Of a stretch of DNA of 10,176 nucleotides, positions 1 through 5,714 are shown in pieces (position 1 is the stretch's first letter; every line of letters begins with the position of its first letter). Source of the stretch: JASEJA01 sp038872535 (GTDB taxonomy: Archaea; Thermoproteota; Bathyarchaeia; Bathyarchaeales; Bathycorpusculaceae); NCBI GenBank assembly GCA_038872535.1, contig JAVZJY010000044.1, positions 1 to 10,176 on the forward strand. Direction: 5' to 3'. The notes beneath the pieces are model-generated. The model did no database searches and was not told the origin of the DNA. It was given only the letters and a program-made list of their open reading frames with translations. A program made the translations under genes and the position numbers.

Positions 1-303
1 CCCGTTCCTTTCAAGAATCACGGCAGCCATGCCCTCAAACTCTTTCCAACCAAGAAAACCGCATACTCGTTCAAAATCAGCGCCTAACTCTATGGCATAA
101 ACAGCCAACCTGAGGCGCTGAATGTTATCGGCATCTACAAAGCTTTTTCTCAGATAAAGAAAACCCTCATTTTGCAATTTTCCAAGCAATTTTTCAACAA
201 TCTGCGATGGCACTCTTGCATCTTTTTTCAATATTTCATTTGAAACAGAACCGTTTTTAGTCAATTTTAGAATAGAAATAATCAAATTGATTTCAATATT
301 CAA
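1..303 (-). CDS. Mrr-like restriction/repair endonuclease, N-terminal part (cut by window edge)
   Basis: This is a partial minus-strand gene: 101 codons are visible and the frame stays open to base 1. It starts at a TTG (303-301) preceded by a perfect AGGAGG (316-311) with 7 nt spacing, which fixes the start. Residues 1-55 look like a small winged helix (segments such as NGSVSNEILKKDARVPSQIV and KLLGKLQNEGFLYLRKS). Residues 65-101 contain LRLAVYAIELGADFERV and then GWKEFEGMAAVILERNG, which resembles the opening of the Mrr/HJR-like PD-(D/E)XK fold (the family's W-x-x-F-E...L-x-x-x-G helix). The catalytic residues would lie beyond the window, so nuclease activity cannot be confirmed here. Stand-alone proteins of this layout are common in TACK archaea and may act in restriction or repair. 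The family call is from motif memory; the reading frame itself is secure. Confidence 0.72.
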   Translation of the reverse strand, partial: MNIEINLIISILKLTKNGSVSNEILKKDARVPSQIVEKLLGKLQNEGFLYLRKSFVDADNIQRLRLAVYAIELGADFERVCGFLGWKEFEGMAAVILERNG

Positions 304-359
304 TTAAAAACCTCCTAAAATAGACAATAAAAAGACAAAAAAATCAGCAATTTTAGCAG

Positions 360-369
360 TATTTAAAAG
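360..369 (-). promoter_or_regulatory. TATA box with purine-rich BRE for the Mrr-like gene
   Basis: Read on the minus strand, AGAAAG is followed by CTTTTAAATA, a good match to an archaeal BRE plus TATA box. Transcription would start about 26 bp downstream, near 338, giving a leader of roughly 35 nt that carries the AGGAGG site. Confidence 0.5.
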
Positions 370-395
370 TCTTTCTATAATCTCCACAACGGTCC

Positions 396-408
396 ACCTT
401 TCAAAGGT
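396..408. promoter_or_regulatory. Possible operator: 13-bp dyad between divergent promoters
   Basis: ACCTTT-C-AAAGGT is a perfect inverted repeat with 6-bp arms. It lies between the minus-strand TATA box at 360-369 and the plus-strand TATA box at 464-474, where a repressor could control the Mrr-like gene. A dyad of this size can occur by chance; no cognate regulator is identified. Confidence 0.2.
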
Positions 409-463
409 TAGAGGATAAAACCGCAATTCTGAAGCTTCCATAATCTTCAAATCTCCTTTCGAA

Positions 464-474
464 TTTTATATAAA
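464..474 (+). promoter_or_regulatory. TATA box for the racemase-family gene
   Basis: TTTTATATAAA is a strong archaeal TATA match about 90 bp upstream of the TTG start at 561. The predicted start of transcription is near 495, so the leader would be about 65 nt. That leader contains a 6-codon ATG reading frame (524-544) that may be fortuitous. Confidence 0.45.
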
Positions 475-560
475 ACAATGATAAGAAACTTCCGCAAAAC
501 CTAAGACGTAAGGCAAGACTCAAATGGAAGATAATTCTCCATAAGTTTGAAGGGTTAAAC

Positions 561-1277
561 TTGAAAGAAAAAGTCATCGGAATATTAGGCGGAATGGGTC
601 CAGAAGCCACTGCTGACTTGTTCACTAGAATAATAAGGGAAACTCCAGCCAAGAAAGACCAAGACCACCTTAGGGTAATTATAGATAACAATCCAAAGAT
701 ACCTGACAGAACCGCAGCAATATTAGGTGAAGGCTTTAGCCCACTACCAGAAATGGTTAAGACAGCTAAGAATTTGGAAAAGGCTGGGGCAAATTTCATA
801 ATAATGCCATGTATAACAGCCCATTACTATTATGAAGAGTTAAGGAAAAGCGTGAAAATTCCAGTATTAAACATGATTGAATTAACCGCGCAAAATATAA
901 ACAAAAATTTCTCCAAAGCGAGAAAGGCTGGTCTTTTAGGCACAACGGGAACCGTTAAAAGCAAATTGTTCGACAAATCCCTTGGCAAATTCGGTGTTGA
1001 AATGATTTATCCGTCAAAAGCCTTTCAAAGGAAGGTTATGGAAGCCATATATGATTATATAAAGGCTGGAAAAATTCTGGAAGGCAAGAAAATTGTAGTT
1101 GATGTGGCTAACCATTTAATTGAGTTAGGCGCTGAAGTAATAATTTGCGGATGCACAGAAACTTCCTTAGTGTTAAAGAATGGAGACGTAACTAAACCAG
1201 TAGTTGACCCCGTGCAAATTTTGGCTCAAACTGCTGTGAAAGTTGCCTTAGGGAAAATGCCAATTCCAAAAGATTAA
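561..1277 (+). CDS. Aspartate/glutamate racemase family protein
   Basis: A 238-residue protein of the cofactor-independent Asp/Glu racemase superfamily, close to the usual 230-240 residues. The N-terminus has GILGGMGPEAT (residues 7-17). The two cysteines that act as the acid/base pair in this family are visible: Cys84 in MPCITAH and Cys198 in CGCTETSL. Characterised aspartate racemases usually have Asn after the first cysteine (PCNTAH); here it is Ile85, which removes a side chain that normally helps orient the substrate carboxylate. The enzyme may therefore use another substrate or be a divergent isomerase. The start is TTG with only a weak upstream GAAGGG, so the start is the least certain part. 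The next gene, a PLP-dependent aminomutase-like enzyme, follows after 96 bp with its own TATA box. Known members interconvert L- and D-aspartate in the cytosol; that activity is inferred only at family level. Confidence 0.82.
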   Translation: MKEKVIGILGGMGPEATADLFTRIIRETPAKKDQDHLRVIIDNNPKIPDRTAAILGEGFSPLPEMVKTAKNLEKAGANFIIMPCITAHYYYEELRKSVKIPVLNMIELTAQNINKNFSKARKAGLLGTTGTVKSKLFDKSLGKFGVEMIYPSKAFQRKVMEAIYDYIKAGKILEGKKIVVDVANHLIELGAEVIICGCTETSLVLKNGDVTKPVVDPVQILAQTAVKVALGKMPIPKD

Positions 1278-1307
1278 AATGAAATTTAATTGGCGCATAC
1301 TGAACTG

Positions 1308-1315
1308 TTTAAATA
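1308..1315 (+). promoter_or_regulatory. TATA box for the aminomutase-like gene
   Basis: TTTAAATA lies 58 bp before the ATG at 1374. Transcription would begin near 1338, leaving a leader of about 36 nt that ends with GGAG (1363-1366), 7 nt before the ATG. This suggests that the gene can be expressed independently of the racemase gene upstream. Confidence 0.5.
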
Positions 1316-1373
1316 AGGCTTGTTGAAACCTAAACCTAAATAACACAATTTCACGAATTGAAGGAGAACCAAA

Positions 1374-2663
1374 ATGTTTGAAGATTACACTTCAAAAACT
1401 CCAAAATCTAAAGCCCTTTACGAACGGGCAAAAAGGGTTCTTCCAGCAGGAGTTTCATACGCCATAAGATATTTTGAACCATACCCCTTTTATGTTGCTA
1501 AAGCAAAAGGAAGCAAACTTTACGATGTTGATGGAAACAGTTACATCGACTTTTGGCTTGGACATACAGCGCTCATACTTGGTCACAGTCCGCCAGCCGT
1601 GGTTAAAGCGGTTAAAAAACAAATGGAGAATGGCACACATTACGGAACAGCGCATGAACAGGAAATAGCCTTGGCAGAACAGGTTACAAAAATGATTCCA
1701 AGCGCAAAAATGGTTCGTTTCACAAACTCGGGAACAGAAGCAAATATGTACGCCATGCGCTTGGCGAGAGCGTATACGGGCAGAAACAAAATTGCAAAAT
1801 TTGAGGGAGGATGGCATGGAGGCTACGATGCACTTCATGTAGCTGTTAAACCACCATTTAACATTCCCGAATCTGCCGGTCTAACGCCAGGAGCGCTTCA
1901 AGACACCATAATTTTGCCATTCAACAACATTGAAGGAGTAAGAGAGAAACTGAAAAATGAAGAGGTTGCTGCCATTTTAATTGAGCCAGTCCTCGGCGTT
2001 GGCGGAGGCGTTTTCGCAGAAAAAGAATTCTTAAAAGAACTTAGGGAATTATGCGATGAAAAAGGAACACTGCTAATTGTGGATGAGGTAATTACTGGAT
2101 TCCGGTTAGCCCCAGGCGGAGTCCAACAATATTTTGGTGTGAAACCAGATATAACGGTTCTTGGAAAAATTTTGGGAGGAGGCTTCCCAATAGGAGCCTT
2201 TTGCGGACCAACAGAAATAATGGAAAGAGTGGATACGCTTCGTTATCAAAGACCTCAATATTCCTTTCATGGCGGAACCTTCGCTGCAAACCCAATAACA
2301 ATGACAGCCGGTTTAGCAACGCTGAAAATTTTGGAAGACGGCAGACTGATAAATAGGCTGAACAGGCTTGGAGACAAAATAAGAGAACAATTAAGAGAAA
2401 TTTTCGAGGCAAAAGGCATAGACGTGCAAGTTGCAGGGACAGGATCTATCTTCAATGTTCACTTCACAAAAGAAGAGTTGAAAGATGCTAATGCCGTTTT
2501 TAGGGCTGACAGAAAGAAACTTGCAGACTACCACTCAAAACTAATTGCAAATGGCGTATTCTTTCTCCCAACACACAATGGGACATTAAGCACTGCTCAC
2601 ACCAAAGCCGACATAGAAAAACTTTTTTCAGAAACCGAAAAATACGCTAAGAGCGTAGCATAA
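1374..2663 (+). CDS. Glutamate-1-semialdehyde 2,1-aminomutase-like PLP enzyme (class III aminotransferase)
   Basis: A 429-residue fold-type I PLP enzyme of aminotransferase class III. Landmarks are the phosphate-binding TNSGTEA (residues 117-123), the GWHGGYD loop (146-152), IEPVLG (203-208), the cofactor-binding aspartate in IVDEVITGFR (Asp237), the Schiff-base lysine in LGKILGGGFPIGAF (Lys265), and HGGTFAANP (299-307) contacting the neighbouring subunit's phosphate. The overall arrangement and length fit HemL, which moves the amino group of glutamate-1-semialdehyde to give 5-aminolevulinate. True HemL usually reads AGTLSGNP where this protein has GGTFAANP, and no other tetrapyrrole gene is nearby. 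It may be a paralogue acting on another amino acid, for example as an aminotransferase. The ATG start is supported by GGAG with 7 nt spacing. The PLP enzyme class is near certain; the substrate is not. Confidence 0.85.
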   Translation: MFEDYTSKTPKSKALYERAKRVLPAGVSYAIRYFEPYPFYVAKAKGSKLYDVDGNSYIDFWLGHTALILGHSPPAVVKAVKKQMENGTHYGTAHEQEIALAEQVTKMIPSAKMVRFTNSGTEANMYAMRLARAYTGRNKIAKFEGGWHGGYDALHVAVKPPFNIPESAGLTPGALQDTIILPFNNIEGVREKLKNEEVAAILIEPVLGVGGGVFAEKEFLKELRELCDEKGTLLIVDEVITGFRLAPGGVQQYFGVKPDITVLGKILGGGFPIGAFCGPTEIMERVDTLRYQRPQYSFHGGTFAANPITMTAGLATLKILEDGRLINRLNRLGDKIREQLREIFEAKGIDVQVAGTGSIFNVHFTKEELKDANAVFRADRKKLADYHSKLIANGVFFLPTHNGTLSTAHTKADIEKLFSETEKYAKSVA

Positions 2664-2680
2664 AAATAATCGTTATCTCG

Positions 2681-3307
2681 CTACTTTTTAACTTCATTTT
2701 TTAACATTGCTTCAGCCTTCCTCAAATCCATAGGCGTATTCACATTGAAAAAACTCTTAAGCTCCGGGTCTAACTGTCGCAGAACAAGTGTTGAAACGTA
2801 GCGGACGCCCCTAAGCTTATCCACCATTGATTGCATATTCATTTTTCCTTCACTCAAAGCCTTCTTTGCAGCGTCCAAAGCTGGTTTTGTACAGTAAACG
2901 GCTTGTAAAGGTTCTATGTAACCGTTCGGCCATCTTGGAATAACAGCGTTTTTGTTTGGGCATAAATCAAGCAGAAGTGAAAGAATATCCTTAGAGAGTA
3001 GGGGTGTGTCGCATGGAAGGAGAAGCGCATACTCGTTCAATGCTTCTTTGAAGCCCTTTAAGGCACCTACCAAGGGACTTTGCACATTGTCCTCGTCAAC
3101 GAAAATTTTAACTTTTGAACCAACAACCTTTGCGTAGCTTTCAACTTGAGCTTCGGAGCTGACGACCACTATTTTTTCATCCGCAATCTTGCTAATGGCA
3201 TTTAAAACGTGTTCTATGAGCGTCTTATTTGCCAAAGGCAACAATCCTTTATCTTGCCCGAACCTTCTTGAAAATCCGCCAGCAAGGATTACTGCTGATT
3301 TTTCCAA
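2681..3307 (-). CDS. mobA: Molybdenum cofactor guanylyltransferase (MobA-like)
   Basis: A 208-residue nucleotidyltransferase of the MobA family. MobA transfers GMP from GTP to molybdopterin (or its tungsten form in many archaea) to make the dinucleotide cofactor. The N-terminal signature LAGGFSRRFGQDKGLL (residues 8-23) is diagnostic for nucleotide binding, with Lys21 as the conserved lysine. LPCDTPLL (about 97-104) supplies the Mg-binding aspartate, IEPLQAVY follows at about 151-158, and FFNVNTPMDL near the C-terminus is typical of MobA. The start is TTG: it is the only usual start codon in the open frame after the upstream stop, with a GGAG 11 nt before it. The gene converges on the aminomutase-like gene, with 17 bp between the stops. 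No other cofactor gene or molybdo/tungsto-enzyme is in view. A related nucleotidyltransferase with another acceptor is the main alternative. Confidence 0.87.
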   Translation of the reverse strand: MEKSAVILAGGFSRRFGQDKGLLPLANKTLIEHVLNAISKIADEKIVVVSSEAQVESYAKVVGSKVKIFVDEDNVQSPLVGALKGFKEALNEYALLLPCDTPLLSKDILSLLLDLCPNKNAVIPRWPNGYIEPLQAVYCTKPALDAAKKALSEGKMNMQSMVDKLRGVRYVSTLVLRQLDPELKSFFNVNTPMDLRKAEAMLKNEVKK

Positions 3308-3446
3308 TAATGGCGTTTCTCCAGTTTTTACTCGTAGTGGAATGCCTTCTATTCTATAAGTTTTATGCGTGAAATATTACGAAAATGGAATACAACCTAT
3401 TACTGCATTTTAAGAAAGTAATCATCAAGGAAGGTCGGAGACGCTT

Positions 3447-3566
3447 ATGAATTCAGAGATTAAAGAATTGAATCGTATGATATGCAAACAATGCGACGAA
3501 AAAGATTACGAAAAATGCAAAAACTGCAAAGTATACCAACTGATAAACAGAATAGCAACGCAATAA
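3447..3566 (+). CDS. 39-residue two-CxxC (zinc-ribbon-like) microprotein
   Basis: A short gene of 39 codons plus stop, starting at ATG with GGAG (3437-3440) 6 nt upstream. The protein begins MNSEIKELNRM, and its cysteines form two pairs, CKQC (residues 13-16) and CKNC (24-27), separated by seven mostly charged residues. This is the classic layout for one tetrahedral zinc site, although an Fe-S site is not excluded. The C-terminus (VYQLINRIATQ) is a short amphipathic helix. The protein is lysine- and glutamate-rich with no random-looking stretch, which argues for a real gene. It ends 7 bp before the convergent ParA-like gene. A TATA-like ATTTTAAG at 3407-3414 would give a leader of about 10 nt. 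Function is not recognised; small zinc proteins of this kind can bind nucleic acid or a protein partner. Confidence 0.62.
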   Translation: MNSEIKELNRMICKQCDEKDYEKCKNCKVYQLINRIATQ

Positions 3567-3573
3567 AAACAGG

Positions 3574-4347
3574 TCACATATTATCTATTTTATCCGCTAT
3601 TTCATCCAAAATTTTCGCAAGCGGATGCTCAGGTCTTTCATGAACAAAGACAATGTTTCCTTCAGCTCTCAAAACATCACAGAAGCAAGGTATGACTCCT
3701 AAAAGTGGAGCGCCATACATTTCCTGGAATTTTGCTTGAATCTCATCTCTCTTCGACTTTGAAGAAACATCCAAAAAAGCCTTGTTTAAGACGATCTCAG
3801 TTTTCTTCTCAAATAAGTCGTAAAGTTCGCTAAGCATACGCTTTGTTCCCTCGACATCTGACCTATCCAAAGTTGTTGCTACAATAACCAAATCGGCGCC
3901 TACAATAGCATTTATGGATGAATATTGCAGTCCAGGACTGGTGTCAAAAATTAGGTAGTCAAAACCCTTATCGTTTAAGAGAGAATTTCTAAGAGCTAAA
4001 AGCCTCCCCAAGGCACGCATTTCCCATTTTCTATCCTTAGCAGAAATGTCTCTTATGGCTTCAGTTGCCGGATTGGCTAAACCAACAAAAAATTCGCCTT
4101 TATTTTGAAATCTTTCGCTTAAATTTACCAAAACCTTCTCTATCCCGCAAGTGCCGTTCAAATAATCATTAAGCCAGCCCTCAGCCTTCTCAATTTTGAG
4201 AATTGTTGCGAGGCTCGGGGCTCTAAAGTCAAGATCTAACAAACAAACTTTTTTGCCGCGTTTGATAAAAGTTGCGGCCAAGTTCAAGGAAAGGAGGGTT
4301 TTTCCCGTTCCACCCTTGTAGGAATGAACAGCTATTATCTTACCCAA
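3574..4347 (-). CDS. ParA/MinD-like ATPase
   Basis: A 257-residue P-loop ATPase of the ParA/MinD/SIMIBI group. The deviant Walker A motif KGGTGKT is at residues 11-17, with the signature Lys11 that allows nucleotide-sandwich dimers. LLDLDFRAP (36-44) is the A' motif and IFDTSPG (133-139) the Walker B/switch II. Family members form ATP-dependent dimers that bind DNA or membrane and position cargo such as plasmids, chromosomes or protein complexes. No N-terminal DNA-binding extension is present, so the DNA contact may come from its partner. The start is TTG: the preceding gene's TGA stop lies inside the sequence GGGTGATAAAC, which also serves as Shine-Dalgarno, with only 6 bp between the two genes. 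This tight coupling says that it works with the winged-helix protein encoded upstream. No classical MinD-type basic C-terminal membrane helix is apparent. The cargo is unknown. Confidence 0.87.
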   Translation of the reverse strand: MGKIIAVHSYKGGTGKTLLSLNLAATFIKRGKKVCLLDLDFRAPSLATILKIEKAEGWLNDYLNGTCGIEKVLVNLSERFQNKGEFFVGLANPATEAIRDISAKDRKWEMRALGRLLALRNSLLNDKGFDYLIFDTSPGLQYSSINAIVGADLVIVATTLDRSDVEGTKRMLSELYDLFEKKTEIVLNKAFLDVSSKSKRDEIQAKFQEMYGAPLLGVIPCFCDVLRAEGNIVFVHERPEHPLAKILDEIADKIDNM

Positions 4348-4353
4348 AGTTTA

Positions 4354-4731
4354 TCACCCTTGACTTTCCCTATCTACATAGAAATAGGCTTTTCTCCCCT
4401 TCCTTTCCTTCTTCAAATACCCCATAATAACAAGCTGGTTTAGGTAAGCGCTTTCAACAGCCCTAGCCCTATGTGTTTGTTGTGCAATTTCCTCTGCCGT
4501 AGCTCTGCCAAGTCTGCAAACTGTCATGGCTGTCTTTCTAAGGTGATCAGGCATGGAAAGCAAGGTCATAACATCAAGCGGCGCTTCTGGAAGCAACTGG
4601 GCGTCTTTTTTGGTGTGCTTCTGAAGTTCAATCATGACTTCTATCTTCTCGTTTAGCCTCTCAAGATTTTCTCTAATTTTCTCTAAAATCTGAAGGGGTT
4701 TTTTCCCGAAAACTTCTTGTTTAGCCACCAA
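4354..4731 (-). CDS. Coiled-coil winged-helix protein, partner of the ParA-like ATPase
   Basis: A 125-residue protein (124 if it starts at the GTG at 4728). Residues 11-45 are a charged heptad-like helix (KIRENLERLNEKIEVMIELQ) suited to dimerisation. About residues 50-122 form a winged helix: LSMPDHLRKTAMTVCRLG, then ATAEEIAQQTHRARAVESAYL as helix-turn-helix, and GYLKKERKGRKAYFYV as the basic wing. It resembles archaeal ArsR/TrmB-like domains but is not a named family to me. It is the first gene of a two-gene transcript with the ParA-like ATPase. It could be the DNA-binding adaptor of a partition or positioning pair, an autoregulator, or both. Both TTG (4731) and GTG (4728) can serve as start; the purine-rich AAGGGGAC just upstream gives more usual spacing to the GTG. 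Confidence 0.72.
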   Translation of the reverse strand: MVAKQEVFGKKPLQILEKIRENLERLNEKIEVMIELQKHTKKDAQLLPEAPLDVMTLLSMPDHLRKTAMTVCRLGRATAEEIAQQTHRARAVESAYLNQLVIMGYLKKERKGRKAYFYVDRESQG

Positions 4732-4751
4732 AGTCCCCTTTTTAGTGTTTT

Positions 4752-4767
4752 ACTTGTGTACAGTAGT
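4752..4767. promoter_or_regulatory. Candidate operator: 16-bp dyad over the predicted ParA-operon transcription start
   Basis: The dyad ACT-nn-TGTACA-nn-AGT is symmetric around 4759/4760. It lies about 26 bp downstream of the TATA-like box at 4781-4791, that is, on the predicted start of transcription. A winged-helix dimer bound here would block transcription. Autoregulation by the first gene of the operon is an inference from position. Confidence 0.3.
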
Positions 4768-4780
4768 TTTAAGAAAGCAG

Positions 4781-4791
4781 CATTTATTAAG
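4781..4791 (-). promoter_or_regulatory. TATA box for the winged-helix/ParA-like operon
   Basis: On the minus strand CGTAAGA followed by CTTAATAAATG resembles a BRE plus TATA box. The expected transcription start is near 4760 and the leader about 28 nt. A second, weaker candidate is TTCTTAAAAC at about 4768-4777. Confidence 0.4.
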
Positions 4792-4832
4792 TCTTACGAA
4801 ACACTTATAATGATTCACAAAATAAACGCAGA

Positions 4833-4961
4833 CTACTTAGAATAAACACCACTTTTAACCCAAAAAACACCCGAAAACACAATAAATAATAACAGGAAGA
4901 CAAATAACGCCGCCGCATATCCTGAAGCAAAAACTGCCATTTGCTCAAACATTTTAATCAT
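4833..4961 (-). CDS. 42-residue single-span membrane microprotein
   Basis: This short reading frame sits inside the 325-bp interval between the ParA-like operon and the SSO10a-like gene. It begins MIKMFEQMAVFASGYAAA; about residues 9-33 form one long hydrophobic helix rich in Ala, Val, Phe and Leu (for example LFVFLLLFIVFSGVFWV), and the end is a short basic tail KSGVYSK. The strongly hydrophobic, charge-free core flanked by polar ends is the best evidence that it is coding. There is no Shine-Dalgarno, but a TATA box (TTTTATTC, 4990-4983) lies about 25 bp before the first ATG, as expected for a leaderless mRNA starting at that ATG. An internal ATG at 4952 would give 39 residues. Function is unknown; by position it could anchor or regulate the neighbouring ATPase. 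A chance open frame remains possible. Confidence 0.5.
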   Translation of the reverse strand: MIKMFEQMAVFASGYAAALFVFLLLFIVFSGVFWVKSGVYSK

Positions 4962-4982
4962 TAGACTTAGAATTAAGTTATA

Positions 4983-4990
4983 GAATAAAA
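4983..4990 (-). promoter_or_regulatory. TATA box placed for leaderless transcription of the membrane microprotein
   Basis: TTTTATTC on the minus strand is centred about 25 bp before the ATG at 4961, so transcription should begin at or next to the start codon. The absence of a Shine-Dalgarno upstream agrees with this. Confidence 0.35.
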
Positions 4991-5056
4991 GATGTGTTTC
5001 ATCCCGAAAAATATTACCGAATAGGAAGTTCAGCTTTTAAAAAGTTATAGGATTAT

Positions 5057-5353
5057 TTAGTATGGTACTGGCATTCTGTTTCTGGCTTCTTCCACTATTG
5101 GCAGAACCTGTTTGAGCTCTCTAAAGTATTTGAGTACAGTTATGCCCCTCTGGGTTATGGCGTAAACGACTCTCCGCTTTCCAATTGTTCTTTCTTCCAC
5201 CAAATTCTGTTTTATCAGAAAATCTAAATATTCCTTTAAAACGCTGCAGTTAACATTAGCCTTATACATTATGTGCGTCAGCTTCAATGGACCACGGTGG
5301 GCTAACACTTTAAGAATGTCTATATACATTTCAAGTTTGGAACGTCTCATCAT
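5057..5353 (-). CDS. SSO10a-like winged-helix DNA-binding protein
   Basis: A 98-residue protein matching the compact archaeal winged helix typified by SSO10a (HTH_45 type). Residues 4-18 (RSKLEMYIDILKVLA) form helix 1, GPLKLTHIMYKANVNCSVLK the helix-turn-helix, and EYLDFLIKQNLVEERTIGKRRVVYAI the third helix and wing. The C-terminal helix (TVLKYFRELKQVLPIVEEA) is where SSO10a dimerises by an antiparallel coiled coil. Members are abundant chromatin-associated or transcriptional proteins in Crenarchaeota and relatives. Two adjacent ATGs (5353 and 5350) could start it; GAGGT at 5362-5358 lies 4 or 7 nt away, favouring the second. A palindromic TATA box at 5382-5393 predicts a very short leader. 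It stands alone, with its own promoter, upstream of the membrane microprotein. Confidence 0.83.
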   Translation of the reverse strand: MMRRSKLEMYIDILKVLAHRGPLKLTHIMYKANVNCSVLKEYLDFLIKQNLVEERTIGKRRVVYAITQRGITVLKYFRELKQVLPIVEEARNRMPVPY

Positions 5354-5381
5354 CCAAACCTCTTGGCGATATTTTCAACCT

Positions 5382-5393
5382 CTTTATATAAAG
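5382..5393 (-). promoter_or_regulatory. Palindromic TATA box for the SSO10a-like gene
   Basis: CTTTATATAAAG is a 12-bp perfect palindrome and an excellent TATA match. Its centre is about 26 bp before position 5361, giving a predicted leader of about 8 nt on the minus strand. No gene on the plus strand begins at the matching distance, so the direction is set by the gene at 5353. Confidence 0.55.
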
Positions 5394-5436
5394 CTTTTAT
5401 GGATTCAAACTACGTCTTCTGCCTATTTAGTCTCCA

Positions 5437-5619
5437 TTAATAGCTCCTTTTCGCTTGTACTCGCATTAACACGTTTATTCTATTTTGAAACGCGGTAACC
5501 AAGTCATCTATCAATATTTTTTGAAAATCTGTAGAGAGTCCCTTAATATTATCTTTGAGGGCCTTAGCCATTTTAGCTTTTATTTCCCTTCTTTGTTTAG
5601 GGGTTAAATCTCTCTTCAA
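5437..5619 (-). CDS. 60-residue basic, helical protein of unknown function
   Basis: The start is set at TTG 5619 because GGGAGG (5632-5627) lies exactly 7 nt upstream; the frame is open nine codons further but those positions lack a ribosome-binding site. The protein begins MKRDLTPKQRREIKAKMAKALKD, a very basic helix (residues 7-23), followed by a more acidic, hydrophobic helix (GLSTDFQKILIDDLVTAFQ, about 28-46) and a basic end. It has no cysteines, no signal peptide and no membrane segment. Two helices of opposite charge suggest a small helical bundle or a protein that binds nucleic acid, but no family is recognised. A TATA box, GTTAAATATGC (5667-5657), would give a leader of about 16 nt. 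Promoter, ribosome-binding site and composition together support a real gene. Confidence 0.65.
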   Translation of the reverse strand: MKRDLTPKQRREIKAKMAKALKDNIKGLSTDFQKILIDDLVTAFQNRINVLMRVQAKRSY

Positions 5620-5656
5620 GCTATTTCCTCCCAGTTCACGCAACAAAATAGGCTAA

Positions 5657-5667
5657 GCATATTTAAC
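5657..5667 (-). promoter_or_regulatory. TATA box for the 60-residue protein
   Basis: GTTAAATATGC on the minus strand is centred near 5662. A transcription start about 26 bp downstream (near 5636) places GGGAGG at the very beginning of a short leader, which supports the TTG start at 5619 over the upstream in-frame TTGs. Confidence 0.45.
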
Positions 5668-5714
5668 TAACTTATGAATCGCAAATCTATATTCAAAATC
5701 CACATTTTTAAAAT

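Noticed and set aside
401..799. 132-codon minus-strand frame opposite the racemase gene
   Set aside because: It overlaps the start of a clearly recognised gene, covers both divergent promoters and has no family resemblance; it is a shadow frame.
1455..1838. 127-codon minus-strand frame inside the aminomutase-like gene
   Set aside because: It lies entirely within a gene with a complete PLP-enzyme motif set, on the other strand, and has no ribosome-binding site or family signal.
2664..2702. T runs between the convergent aminomutase-like and MobA genes as terminators
   Set aside because: T tracts are present on both strands, but they are short, partly inside the MobA coding region, and cannot be told from background AT richness.
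3444..3457. 14-bp CTTATGAATTCAGA also found at 9993-10006
   Set aside because: One such match is roughly what chance allows across 10 kb on both strands, and both copies lie in AT-rich start-codon contexts.
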